From Actinomycetota bacterium (GTDB taxonomy: Bacteria; Actinomycetota; UBA4738; HRBIN12), in assembly GCA_026003015.1 (NCBI GenBank), contig BPGL01000002.1, positions 248,001 through 312,000 of the forward strand: a DNA stretch of 64,000 nt, read 5' to 3'. Position numbers and translations under genes: made by a program. This document shows positions 19,425 through 27,792 of the stretch, in pieces. Position 1 is the first letter of the stretch; the number at the start of each line of letters is the position of its first letter. Under the pieces are notes generated by a model. The model had not been told where the DNA came from. It worked only from the letters and a program-made list of their open reading frames with translations, and made no database searches.

Positions 19425-20102
19425 TCAGGGCTCGGGCTCGGAGCCGACGAGCGCGTCGCGCAGCTGCTGTTCGGAGTCCGGGGCGGCGAGCGCGACGACC
19501 TCGTCGCCGGCGGCGAGCACCGTCTCGGGCTGGGGGATCACCACGTGGCCGTCGCGCAGGATCGCGACGACCGCGGAGTCGGGGGGCAGCCGCAGCTCGT
19601 ACAGCGGCCTGCCGAGGGACGGCGAGCCGCCTGCGAGGGTCATCTCGACGATCGAGACCTGCCCCCCCTCCAGGCGTAGCAGCCGGACGAGGTCGCCCGT
19701 CGTGACGGCCTCCTCGACCATCGCGGTCAGGATGTGCGGCGGGGACACGGCCTGGTCGACCCCCCACTGCTCGGTGAACAACCACTCGTTCTTGGGATGG
19801 TTCACGCGGGCGAGCACCCGCGGAACGGCGAACTCCGTCTTCGCGAGCAGGGAGGTCACGAGGTTGTCCTCGTCGTCGCCGGTCGCCGCGACGACGACGT
19901 CGGCGGAGGCCAGCTCCGCCTCTTCGAGCACCCACGGCTCGCAGGCGTCGCCCTGGACGATCCGAACACCCGCGATCTCCGCTCGCAGGGCGTCGACCAC
20001 CCGGCGCTCCTGCTCGATGAGCGTGACGTCGTGCCCGCGCGCCGCAAGATCGGCGGCGAGGTGGCGCCCCACCGCGCCTCCGCCGGTGACGACGACCCGC
20101 AT
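19425..20102 (-). CDS. trkA: TrkA family potassium channel regulatory protein (RCK_N + RCK_C)
   Basis: MRVVVTGGGAVGRHLAADLAARGHDVTLIEQERRVVDAL...GDACEPWVLEEAELASADVVVAATGDDEDNLV. Confidence 0.9.
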   Translation of the reverse strand: MRVVVTGGGAVGRHLAADLAARGHDVTLIEQERRVVDALRAEIAGVRIVQGDACEPWVLEEAELASADVVVAATGDDEDNLVTSLLAKTEFAVPRVLARVNHPKNEWLFTEQWGVDQAVSPPHILTAMVEEAVTTGDLVRLLRLEGGQVSIVEMTLAGGSPSLGRPLYELRLPPDSAVVAILRDGHVVIPQPETVLAAGDEVVALAAPDSEQQLRDALVGSEPEP

Positions 20103-20761
20103 CAGACGACCTCCGGAGGGGCGAGCCGCTCGTCGAGCAACTCCATCGCGTCCTTGCTCACCATGACGATCAGGTAGTCGCCCTCCTGCATCGTGCTCGA
20201 CGCGACCGGAAGGAACCCATGCCCGCCGCGCGAGACGCCGGCGACGAGGATCTTGCCGTCGTCGTTCAGGCTCGCGACCGGCTTGCCGACGAGGTGCGGC
20301 GGAACGGGCACCCGGATCCGCAGCAGGCTCCCACCGCCGAGCGACTCACGGACCTCCTGTCGGTCGTGCAGGAGCATCAGCTGGATCTGCTTGACGCCCC
20401 AGGTGGTCGTTGCGACGGTGGGGATGTTCAGCCGCTCGTAGATCTCGGCGCGACGCGGGTCGTAGATCCGCGCGATCACCTTCGGTACGTGGTAGTGCTC
20501 GAGGGCCACCCGGGCCGACACGATGTTCGAGTTGTCGCCGGAGCTCACGGCGATGAAGGCGTCGGCCTCCCGGATCCCCGCGTCCTCGAGGACGTCGCGG
20601 TCGAACCCGAGCCCGACGATCTGGCGCGCGTGCTCCCCCGGTGGGTAGCGGAAGAACGCCTCCCGGTTCTTGTCGATCACGACGACGTCGTGTCCGCTCC
20701 CACCGAGGGCGTGGGACAGCTCGGAGCCCACCCGGCCGCAGCCCATGATCACGACCCGCAT
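20102..20761 (-). CDS. trkA: TrkA family potassium channel regulatory protein, second paralogue
   Basis: MRVVIMGCGRVGSELSHALGGSGHDVVVIDKNREAF...GLGFDRDVLEDAGIREADAFIAVSSGDNSNIV. Confidence 0.9.
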   Translation of the reverse strand: MRVVIMGCGRVGSELSHALGGSGHDVVVIDKNREAFFRYPPGEHARQIVGLGFDRDVLEDAGIREADAFIAVSSGDNSNIVSARVALEHYHVPKVIARIYDPRRAEIYERLNIPTVATTTWGVKQIQLMLLHDRQEVRESLGGGSLLRIRVPVPPHLVGKPVASLNDDGKILVAGVSRGGHGFLPVASSTMQEGDYLIVMVSKDAMELLDERLAPPEVV

Positions 20762-20818
20762 CGAGGGGTGATGCTACGGCGCCCCGGCGGTCCTGACATG
20801 CCCGCCCGCAAGGTTCAG

Positions 20819-20862
20819 GCCCCTGGAAGTCCAGGGGCCGGTGGCTCGAGGAGCCACCGGCC
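20819..20862. repeat. Two adjacent, overlapping inverted repeats in the trkA / histidine kinase intergenic region
   Basis: GCCCCTGG-AAGT-CCAGGGGC and GGCCGGTGGCTC-GAG-GAGCCACCGGCC (12 bp perfect stem). Confidence 0.8.
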
Positions 20863-20983
20863 CCGCGGACGGGCTCGGAGGAAAGCGTCGGTGCTTCGCA
20901 CGTCCGCCGACCGGCGCGGCCGGGGGTGACGGCCGACCTCGCCCCGACGGACCTTTCCAGCGACAAAGCCTGCCCGGTGGACC

Positions 20984-21032
20984 GTGAGCGAGGTGTGAAG
21001 GAAGCCGCGATCGGCGTGAAGAAGGCGTGAAG
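20984..21032 (+). promoter_or_regulatory. Candidate response-regulator binding site: phased direct repeats upstream of the kinase gene
   Basis: GTGAGC (20984), GTGAAG (20995), GTGAAG (21016), GTGAAG (21027): spacings 11, 21, 11 bp. Confidence 0.45.
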
Positions 21033-21071
21033 ACCGCGGGCTGTCGAGCCGATGCCCGAGCGGGAGGTAGC

Positions 21072-22517
21072 GTGGACGTCGTGGTCGCACGCGCCGCAGG
21101 TCGGGAGCGTCGGTGGGTCCCCACCGTGCGCTCCCTGCTGATCGGAGCCCTGGTGCCGACGGTCGCCGCCGTGCTCGCCCTGGCCGCCAACCCGCTCGGT
21201 GAGGCGAGCGCCGTCGCGATCTTCATGCTCGCCGTCACGGTGGCGGCCATCTGGGGCGGCCTGTGGTCCGGGGTGCTCGCCGCGGTGGGGGCGAGCCTCG
21301 CGCTCCCGGTCTTGGTCGAGCCCGCCGGGGGCGCGCGCTTCGAGGGTTCCCGCGACCTGATCGCCGCCGTGGTGTTCCTCGCGATCGCCGTCGTGCTCGG
21401 GCTGGTGGTCGGCAACGCGACCGACGAGCGACACCGCGCCGAACGTCGAGAGCGGGAGGCCCGCTTGCTCGCGCATCTGTCCGGGACCCTGCTCGGTGGC
21501 GATCTCCCCGAGCGGGCGCTCGACGAGTTCGCCCAGCTGCTGCTGGAGCCGTTCGGGCTGGCCGCGTGCCGGGTCGAGGTGAGCCTCGACGGCACGCCGC
21601 TGCGTGCCAGCGCGACCCGCGGCGAGGGCGGCGGTCCCTCCGAGGTCGTGCCGATCATCGTCGGCCAGGTCCCTCTCGGTACCCTCGTGGCCGAGCGTCC
21701 GGTCGGGGCGCGGCCCTTCGGCCGCGACGAGCGTCAGCTCCTCGAGGCCGCGACGCGCCAGGCGGCCGTCGCCCTCGACCGCGCCCGCCTCGACGCCCGC
21801 GCCCGCCTGGCCCAGCTCGACGCCGAGACGAGCCAGTTGCGCGCGGCGATGTTCTCGAGCGTGACCCACGACCTGCGCACACCGCTCGCGTCGATCAAGG
21901 CTGGTGTCACGAGCCTGCTCGACGAGACCGCCCACCACGACCCCGAGCAACGCCGGGAGCTGCTGACGACGATCCTCGAGGAGACCGATCGCCTGAACCG
22001 CCTCGTCGGCAACATCCTCGATCTCGCCAAGATCCGCGCCGGCGCGCTGATCCCACGGCGCACGCCGACCGCGATCGACGAGATCGCCGAGGCGGTCGTC
22101 GAACGGATCCGCTCCCGCGCGCCGGAGGTTCGGGTGGAGCTGCGCTTCGCGCCGAGGCTTCCCGACGCCGCGGTCGATCCGGTGCAGATCGACCAGGTGC
22201 TCACGAACCTCCTCGAGAACGCCGTGCGCCACTCCCCGGCCGGCGGAACCGTCCGGGTGCACCTGGCACAGGCCGGGCGCGCGGTCCGGGTTCGGGTCGC
22301 CGATGAGGGTCCCGGGATCCCCCCCGAGGAGCGCGAGAAGGTCTTCGAGGCCTTCTACCGGGGAGGCCGCGCACCGGAGACCTCCGGCAGCGGCCTCGGT
22401 CTCACGATCGCCAAGGCGATCGTGACCGCGCACGGGGGACGGATCTGGGTCGAGGAGACGACCGGGGGCGGGACGGCGGTCGTGTTCGACGTGCCGATCG
22501 AGGAGGCGCACCTGTGA
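21072..22517 (+). CDS. KdpD-like sensor histidine kinase lacking the KdpD N-terminal and Usp domains (DUF4118 + HisKA + HATPase_c)
   Basis: TM cluster, then FSSVTHDLRTPLASIKAGVTSLLDE, LTNLLENAVRHSP, VADEGPGIPPEEREKVFEAFYRG; GTG start at 21072 behind GGGAGG. Confidence 0.85.
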   Translation: MDVVVARAAGRERRWVPTVRSLLIGALVPTVAAVLALAANPLGEASAVAIFMLAVTVAAIWGGLWSGVLAAVGASLALPVLVEPAGGARFEGSRDLIAAVVFLAIAVVLGLVVGNATDERHRAERREREARLLAHLSGTLLGGDLPERALDEFAQLLLEPFGLAACRVEVSLDGTPLRASATRGEGGGPSEVVPIIVGQVPLGTLVAERPVGARPFGRDERQLLEAATRQAAVALDRARLDARARLAQLDAETSQLRAAMFSSVTHDLRTPLASIKAGVTSLLDETAHHDPEQRRELLTTILEETDRLNRLVGNILDLAKIRAGALIPRRTPTAIDEIAEAVVERIRSRAPEVRVELRFAPRLPDAAVDPVQIDQVLTNLLENAVRHSPAGGTVRVHLAQAGRAVRVRVADEGPGIPPEEREKVFEAFYRGGRAPETSGSGLGLTIAKAIVTAHGGRIWVEETTGGGTAVVFDVPIEEAHL

Positions 22518-23200
22518 AGGTCCTCGTCGTGGACGACGAGCCGCAGATCCGCCGGGCGCTTCGCACGAGCCTGGAGGCACACGACTACGAGGTCGTCACG
22601 GTCGGCACCGGCGAGGAGGGGGTCGTGGGGGTGGCCGATCTCGCTCCCGACCTGCTCCTGCTCGACCTCGGCCTGCCCGACGTCGACGGCACCGAGGTCA
22701 TCCGGCGGGTTCGGGCGTTCTCCGAGGTCCCGATCATCGTGCTGTCCGTCCGCGAGGCCCAGACCGACAAGGTCGCGGCGCTGGACGCGGGCGCCGACGA
22801 CTACGTGACGAAGCCCTTCGCGATGGAGGAACTGCTCGCCCGAGCCCGCGCGGCGCTTCGTCGGGCTCAGCCGGACGAGCCGACGCAGCCGATCCTGCGG
22901 TTCGGCTCGCTCGAGATCGATCTCGCCCGGCGCCTGGTCACGCGCGAGGGCGAGGCCGTGCACCTCACGCCGACGGAGTACGCGCTGCTCGAGGCGCTCG
23001 TGACGAACCCCGGCAAGCTCCTCACCCACCAGTGGCTCCTGCGGCGCGTCTGGGGTCAGGGGTACGGGACCGAGACGACGTACCTGCGGACCTACGTCCG
23101 GATGCTCCGCAAGAAGCTCGGCGACGACGCCTCCTCCCCGGCGCTCATCATCACCGAGCCCGGTGTCGGCTACCGCTGGGTCGCCGAGCCGGCCGGCTGA
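22514..23200 (+). CDS. KdpE-like OmpR-family response regulator
   Basis: VLVVDDEPQIRRALRTSLEAHDYEV...LDAGADDYVTKPFAMEELLARARAALRR and C-terminal winged helix. Confidence 0.9.
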   Translation: MKVLVVDDEPQIRRALRTSLEAHDYEVVTVGTGEEGVVGVADLAPDLLLLDLGLPDVDGTEVIRRVRAFSEVPIIVLSVREAQTDKVAALDAGADDYVTKPFAMEELLARARAALRRAQPDEPTQPILRFGSLEIDLARRLVTREGEAVHLTPTEYALLEALVTNPGKLLTHQWLLRRVWGQGYGTETTYLRTYVRMLRKKLGDDASSPALIITEPGVGYRWVAEPAG

Positions 23201-25614
23201 GCGTCGCGTTCCCAGGCCCGGGCGGAGCCCTCGCCCCCCGTTTCCGACACGGCGTAGGGGAGGATCGCGATGTGGATGTGGGGGTAGCGGCCGATCGCAC
23301 GGGCGATCGGCCGGCTCGACCGGTCGTGCAGGACGCGGTCGAGTAGCGACGGGAAGTCGCGCCGAGCCATCACCACCGTCACCTCACGGCGCGGATCGGT
23401 GAGCGCGACGACGTGCTGCTCGATCGCGCGGGCCACGTTGCGGTCGTAGCACTCGATCACGTCGAGCGGGACCGGCATCCGCAGGTCGAGCCATGCGGTC
23501 ACGAGGGGTTGCACGAGGGTGGGGTCGGCGGCCGCGTGCAGAGCGCGGACCTCGGAGGCGGTCAACGAACGCGCAAAGCGGACCGCGCGGGCCGTCGCGC
23601 GGTCCGCTGCGTCGACGAGCACGACGACGCTGTGCAGCGGTCGCGAGTGGATCCCGCGGGGCTCGCCGCTGCGCTCGGGGCGGCCTCGGCCATGGCCGTG
23701 GACGATCGTGACGGTCGCGTGTGGGTAGGGCTCGAGGGCCCGCGCGAGTCGACCGCCGGTCCGCTTCGCCGACAGGCGCTCCCAGCTCGGCAGCTCGAGC
23801 GGCGCGGCGAGCAGGACGACGAGGGGTCGGTCGTCGGGCAGGCCGCCGACGAACCCAGCGAGCCGATCGGCATCGTCCCCCGACCCCCGGATCACCCGCA
23901 GCTGGATCGCGCCGAGCCCCGCGTCGGACCACGCCCGGCGGAGCTCGTCGACGCCTCCTCGATCCAGGTGCACCGCCGTGACGTCGCCGGGTGCGATCGT
24001 CTTCGCGTAGCGGATCGCGTGCTCGGTGTCGTGGTCGAGCCGCTCGACGACGACGAGCGCGCGTGCGGGCCGCGCCGGGTCTCGCGTCCACGGCTCCGGT
24101 GCGAGGACCTCGTGCTCGTGCTGGTAGCGGCGGTTCATCCGGACAACCGTCACGACGAAGACGGGGACCAAGACGATGATCGCCCAGGCGCCGTGGCTGA
24201 ACTTCGTCAGACCCACCACGACCGCCACGACGAGGGTCGTGAGGGCGCCGAGGCCGTTGAGGAACAACCCCAGTCGCCAGCCGGGCTCGCGCAGCCGCAG
24301 GTGGTGTCGGGCCATGCCGGCCTGTGACAGGGTGAAGGACGTGAACACCCCCAGGGCGTACAGGGGGATGAGGCGGTGGGTGTCGGCGTCGAACGCGATG
24401 ACCAGCGCCGAGGCGATCGCGGCGAGGGCCACGATCCCGTTCGAGTAGACGAGCCGGTGGCCCCGCTTGGTGAGCCACCGGGGCATGAACTCGTCCGAGG
24501 CCTGGAAGCTCGCCAGGCGCGGGAAGTCGGCGAAGGAGGTGTTGGCGGCCATCACGAGGATCAGCGTCGTCGCCACCTGCAGTGCGAGGAACGCCGGCAC
24601 GCCGAGCGGCCCCCGGCCGAAGACCGCCCGACCGACCTCAGCGATCACCGTCGTGCCCTCGGACGGCACGGCGTGCAGACGCGTCGAGAGCCAGGACAGG
24701 CCGAGGAACATCACACCGAGCAGGGACCCCATCCACACGAGGGTCGTCCGGGCGTTGCGCCACTCCGGCGGTCGGAACGCTGGGACGCCGTTGGAGATCG
24801 CCTCGACGCCCGTGACCGCCGCGCCGCCGGAGGCGAACGCGTGCAACACGAGGAACAGCCCCACCGCTCCGGTGCCGTCGAGCGGCTCGTCGGGCAGCGG
24901 GAGCGGGTGCAGCGAGCCGGTGAGCGCGCGCAGGGCCCCCCCGCCGAGCAGGAGTGCCATCATGGCGATGAAGAAGTACGTGGGCACCGAGAAGATCCGG
25001 CCCGACTCCCGGACGCCCCGCAGGTTGCCCCACGCGACGAGCCAGATGAGCGCGATGGAGATCGGAACGCGCCAGGGGAACGCGGCCGGGAAGGCGGCGT
25101 AGATCGCGGCCGTCCCAGCGGCGATCGATACCGAGACTGTGAGCACGTAGTCGGTGAGCAGCGACACGCCGGCGACCTGCGCGACCATCAGGCCGAAGTT
25201 GTCGCGCGTCACCACGTAGGCCCCGCCCGCGCTTGGGTAGGCCTTGATCGTCTGCCGGTAGGAGAACACGAGGATCGCGAGCACGCCGAGCATCGCGACC
25301 GTGATCGGCATCAGCAGCGCGAACGCCGCGGCTCCGACCACCGGGACCGTCACCCTGAGGATCTCCTCGGTGGCGTAGGCGACGGAGGACAGGTTGTCGG
25401 AGGCGAAGACGGCGAGGGCCGTCGGCTTGCCGAGGCGCTCGTGGGCCAGGGCGGCCGTCGGCAGGGGCCTACCGAGGACGGCGCGCTTCAGGGCGTAGGC
25501 GAAGTGGGGCGGCCGCGCGCGCTCGGGGGAGCTGAGCGCTCCGTCGGCCTGCTCGACGAGGTCGGTCGTGGTGGTCACGACCCGACCTTCCGAACGATCC
25601 CATGTGGTCGCCAT
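23170..25614 (-). CDS. KimA-like APC-superfamily transporter with two C-terminal Usp-like domains
   Basis: LGKPTALAVFASDNLSSVAYATEEILRVTVP; SAGGAYVVTRDNFGLMVAQVAGVSLLTDYVLTVSVSIAAG; two Usp-like segments after the TM region. Confidence 0.8.
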   Translation of the reverse strand: MATTWDRSEGRVVTTTTDLVEQADGALSSPERARPPHFAYALKRAVLGRPLPTAALAHERLGKPTALAVFASDNLSSVAYATEEILRVTVPVVGAAAFALLMPITVAMLGVLAILVFSYRQTIKAYPSAGGAYVVTRDNFGLMVAQVAGVSLLTDYVLTVSVSIAAGTAAIYAAFPAAFPWRVPISIALIWLVAWGNLRGVRESGRIFSVPTYFFIAMMALLLGGGALRALTGSLHPLPLPDEPLDGTGAVGLFLVLHAFASGGAAVTGVEAISNGVPAFRPPEWRNARTTLVWMGSLLGVMFLGLSWLSTRLHAVPSEGTTVIAEVGRAVFGRGPLGVPAFLALQVATTLILVMAANTSFADFPRLASFQASDEFMPRWLTKRGHRLVYSNGIVALAAIASALVIAFDADTHRLIPLYALGVFTSFTLSQAGMARHHLRLREPGWRLGLFLNGLGALTTLVVAVVVGLTKFSHGAWAIIVLVPVFVVTVVRMNRRYQHEHEVLAPEPWTRDPARPARALVVVERLDHDTEHAIRYAKTIAPGDVTAVHLDRGGVDELRRAWSDAGLGAIQLRVIRGSGDDADRLAGFVGGLPDDRPLVVLLAAPLELPSWERLSAKRTGGRLARALEPYPHATVTIVHGHGRGRPERSGEPRGIHSRPLHSVVVLVDAADRATARAVRFARSLTASEVRALHAAADPTLVQPLVTAWLDLRMPVPLDVIECYDRNVARAIEQHVVALTDPRREVTVVMARRDFPSLLDRVLHDRSSRPIARAIGRYPHIHIAILPYAVSETGGEGSARAWERDAQPAGSATQR

Positions 25615-25674
25615 GAAGGCACCGCGCCTCGACGTGAAAGATCCATGGAGCCGGTCCGGGCGCCGTAGTGTGGA

Positions 25675-27081
25675 GTGGTGGTCGCACGGTCGCTGCCGCG
25701 CGCGCTCGCCGCCGTCGTGCCCCCCGGCGTCGCGACGGCCGCGGGCTCGCTGCTCCATCCCGACGGGACCGGGGTGCCGGCCTCGCTGTACCTCGTGGGG
25801 ATCGTGGTCGCTGCCGCGGCCGGCGGCTGGCTGAGCGGCCTCGGCGCCGCGGCGCTCTCCGCGGTCGGGTTCGTGTTCTTCTTCACCGACCCGCGGCTGT
25901 CGTTCCGGATCGGCCGGGAGGAGCAGGTCGTCTCCTCCCTGCTGTTCGTCGCCGCCGCGCTGATCGTCGGGGCGCTCTCCGCCCGCGCGGCGGCAAGCCG
26001 GGAGCGGGCCGTGCGCAGCGAGCGGGAGGCGCTCCTGCTCGCCCGCGTCGCTCAGCGGCTCGTCTCGGCGGAGTCGCTCCCGCGAGCGCTCGCGGGGGTC
26101 GCGGAGGTCCTCGTCGAGGACCCCTCGATCGTCCGCTGCGCGATCGCCCTGGAGGACCCCGAGGGCGAGGCGCCGATGAGGGTCGAGGCCGGTCGTCCTG
26201 CCGCGGACGGACCGGTCGTGTCGGTGCCGATCGTCGCCGACGGCCGACCGACCGGATCGCTCGAGGCCACGCTCTCCGCGGGCGCCGCGGTGCCGGCGGC
26301 CCGCCGCGCGGTGGAGGCCGTCGCGGCCCAGGTCGGTGTCCGACAGGCCGCCGAGCGCAAGGAGGCGCGTCTGCGGGAGGCCCGGGACGACGCCCGAGCG
26401 AGCGAGCTGCGGGCGGCCCTGTTCTCGAGCGTCACGCACGACCTGCGGACCCCGCTTGCCTCGATCGTCGCCGGGGTCACGAGCCTGCGTGCCGACGATG
26501 GCCAGCTCGACGCGGGCCGCCGCCTCGAGCTGCTGGAGACGGTCGCCGAGGAGGCCGAGCGGCTGGACCGGCTCGTCGGCAACATCCTCGAGCTCGCTCG
26601 GGCTCGCTCGGGCGCGCTCGCGCCCGAGCCCGCCCGCCTGTCGCCCGATGAGCTGCTCGACGGGGTCCTCACGCGGCTTCGCCCGAGGCTGGAGGGCCTT
26701 CGGGTCCACCGCGTCGTCCGCGAGGACGTTCCGGCGATCTCCGCGGACCCGGTGCTGCTCGAACGGGCGATCACGAACGTGCTCGACAACGCGATCGCGC
26801 ACTCTCCCCCCGGCGGCACGATCCACGTGTCTGCCGCGGCGTTCGGGGGCGGGGTCGAGCTACGCGTCGCCGACGAGGGCCCGGGGATCGCGCCGGAGGA
26901 CCGCGAGCGGGTCTTCGAGCCGTTCGTCCGCGGCGACGACGCCGGCTCGGGCAGCGGGCTCGGGCTGGCGATCGCGCGCGCGATCGTCGCCGCGCACGCC
27001 GGCACGATCCGGATCCAGGGATCTCCCCGCGGCGGCGCCGCGGTCGTGATCCGCCTCCCTGCCGCGGAGGGCGGGCCGTGA
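25675..27081 (+). CDS. KdpD-like sensor histidine kinase, second paralogue (DUF4118 + HisKA + HATPase_c)
   Basis: FSSVTHDLRTPLASIVAGVTSLRADD; ITNVLDNAIAHSPPGG; RVADEGPGIAPEDRERVFEPFVRGDDAGSGSGLGLAIARAIV. Confidence 0.85.
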   Translation: MVVARSLPRALAAVVPPGVATAAGSLLHPDGTGVPASLYLVGIVVAAAAGGWLSGLGAAALSAVGFVFFFTDPRLSFRIGREEQVVSSLLFVAAALIVGALSARAAASRERAVRSEREALLLARVAQRLVSAESLPRALAGVAEVLVEDPSIVRCAIALEDPEGEAPMRVEAGRPAADGPVVSVPIVADGRPTGSLEATLSAGAAVPAARRAVEAVAAQVGVRQAAERKEARLREARDDARASELRAALFSSVTHDLRTPLASIVAGVTSLRADDGQLDAGRRLELLETVAEEAERLDRLVGNILELARARSGALAPEPARLSPDELLDGVLTRLRPRLEGLRVHRVVREDVPAISADPVLLERAITNVLDNAIAHSPPGGTIHVSAAAFGGGVELRVADEGPGIAPEDRERVFEPFVRGDDAGSGSGLGLAIARAIVAAHAGTIRIQGSPRGGAAVVIRLPAAEGGP

Positions 27082-27758
27082 CGACGGTGCTCGTCGTGGA
27101 CGACGAGCCCCAGATCCGACGGGCGCTCACGACGAGCCTCGAGGGCCACGGCTTCGCCACGATCGCGGTCGCCGGCGGTCGGGAGGCGGTCGCAGCGGCG
27201 GCCCGAGTCGACCTCGTCCTGCTGGACCTCGGCCTGCCCGACCTCGACGGCACCGAGGTGATCCGACGCATCCGGGATTTCTCCTCCGTGCCGATCATCG
27301 TGCTCAGCGTGCGCGGTGCGCAGGGAGACAAGGTGCGGGCGCTCGACGCCGGCGCCGACGACTACCTCACGAAGCCCTTCGCGATGGAGGAGCTCCTCGC
27401 TCGGACCCGCGCGGCTCTCCGGCGGGCGACCGGCGGCCCCGTCGAGCCCGTGCGCTGCTTCGGCGACCTCGTCGTCGACCTCGCCGGGCGCTCGGTCACG
27501 CGGGCGGGGCACCGGCTGCGGCTGTCGCCCAGGGAGTTCGAGCTGCTCCGGCTGTTCGTGACGAACCCCGGGACCCTGCTTACCCACGGGTGGCTCCTCT
27601 CGCGGGTCTGGGGGGCCGACCGCCAGCGGGACGTCGACGCCCTTCGCCACGCGGTGCGTTCGCTGCGGGTCAAACTCGGCGACACGGCGGCCGCGCCGGA
27701 GCTCATCACGACCGAGCCGGGCCTGGGGTATCGCTGGGTCGCCGAGCCGGCCGGCTGA
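27078..27758 (+). CDS. KdpE-like OmpR-family response regulator, second paralogue
   Basis: TTVLVVDDEPQIRRALTTSLEGHGF...LDAGADDYLTKPFAMEELLARTRAALRR; C-terminus GYRWVAEPAG shared with the 22514 regulator. Confidence 0.9.
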   Translation: MTTVLVVDDEPQIRRALTTSLEGHGFATIAVAGGREAVAAAARVDLVLLDLGLPDLDGTEVIRRIRDFSSVPIIVLSVRGAQGDKVRALDAGADDYLTKPFAMEELLARTRAALRRATGGPVEPVRCFGDLVVDLAGRSVTRAGHRLRLSPREFELLRLFVTNPGTLLTHGWLLSRVWGADRQRDVDALRHAVRSLRVKLGDTAAAPELITTEPGLGYRWVAEPAG

Positions 27759-27771
27759 GGCGCCCACGGCG

Positions 27772-27792
27772 GAGGCCGTAGGATTCGGCCTC
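27772..27792 (+). promoter_or_regulatory. Inverted repeat GAGGCC-N9-GGCCTC flanking a TAGGAT -10-like box immediately before the start codon
   Basis: GAGGCCGTAGGATTCGGCCTC directly followed by GTG at 27793. Confidence 0.45.

Noticed and set aside
21027-21071. ORF-track start at 21027 for the first KdpD-like kinase
   Set aside because: Lies within the GTGAAG repeats and lacks an SD; in-frame GTG at 21072 has GGGAGG at good spacing.
20346-22580. Long minus-strand ORF (744 aa) opposite the histidine kinase gene
   Set aside because: Antisense to a clear DUF4118 kinase and in another frame over trkA; low-complexity Arg/Gly/Asp/Pro composition typical of spurious ORFs in high-GC DNA.
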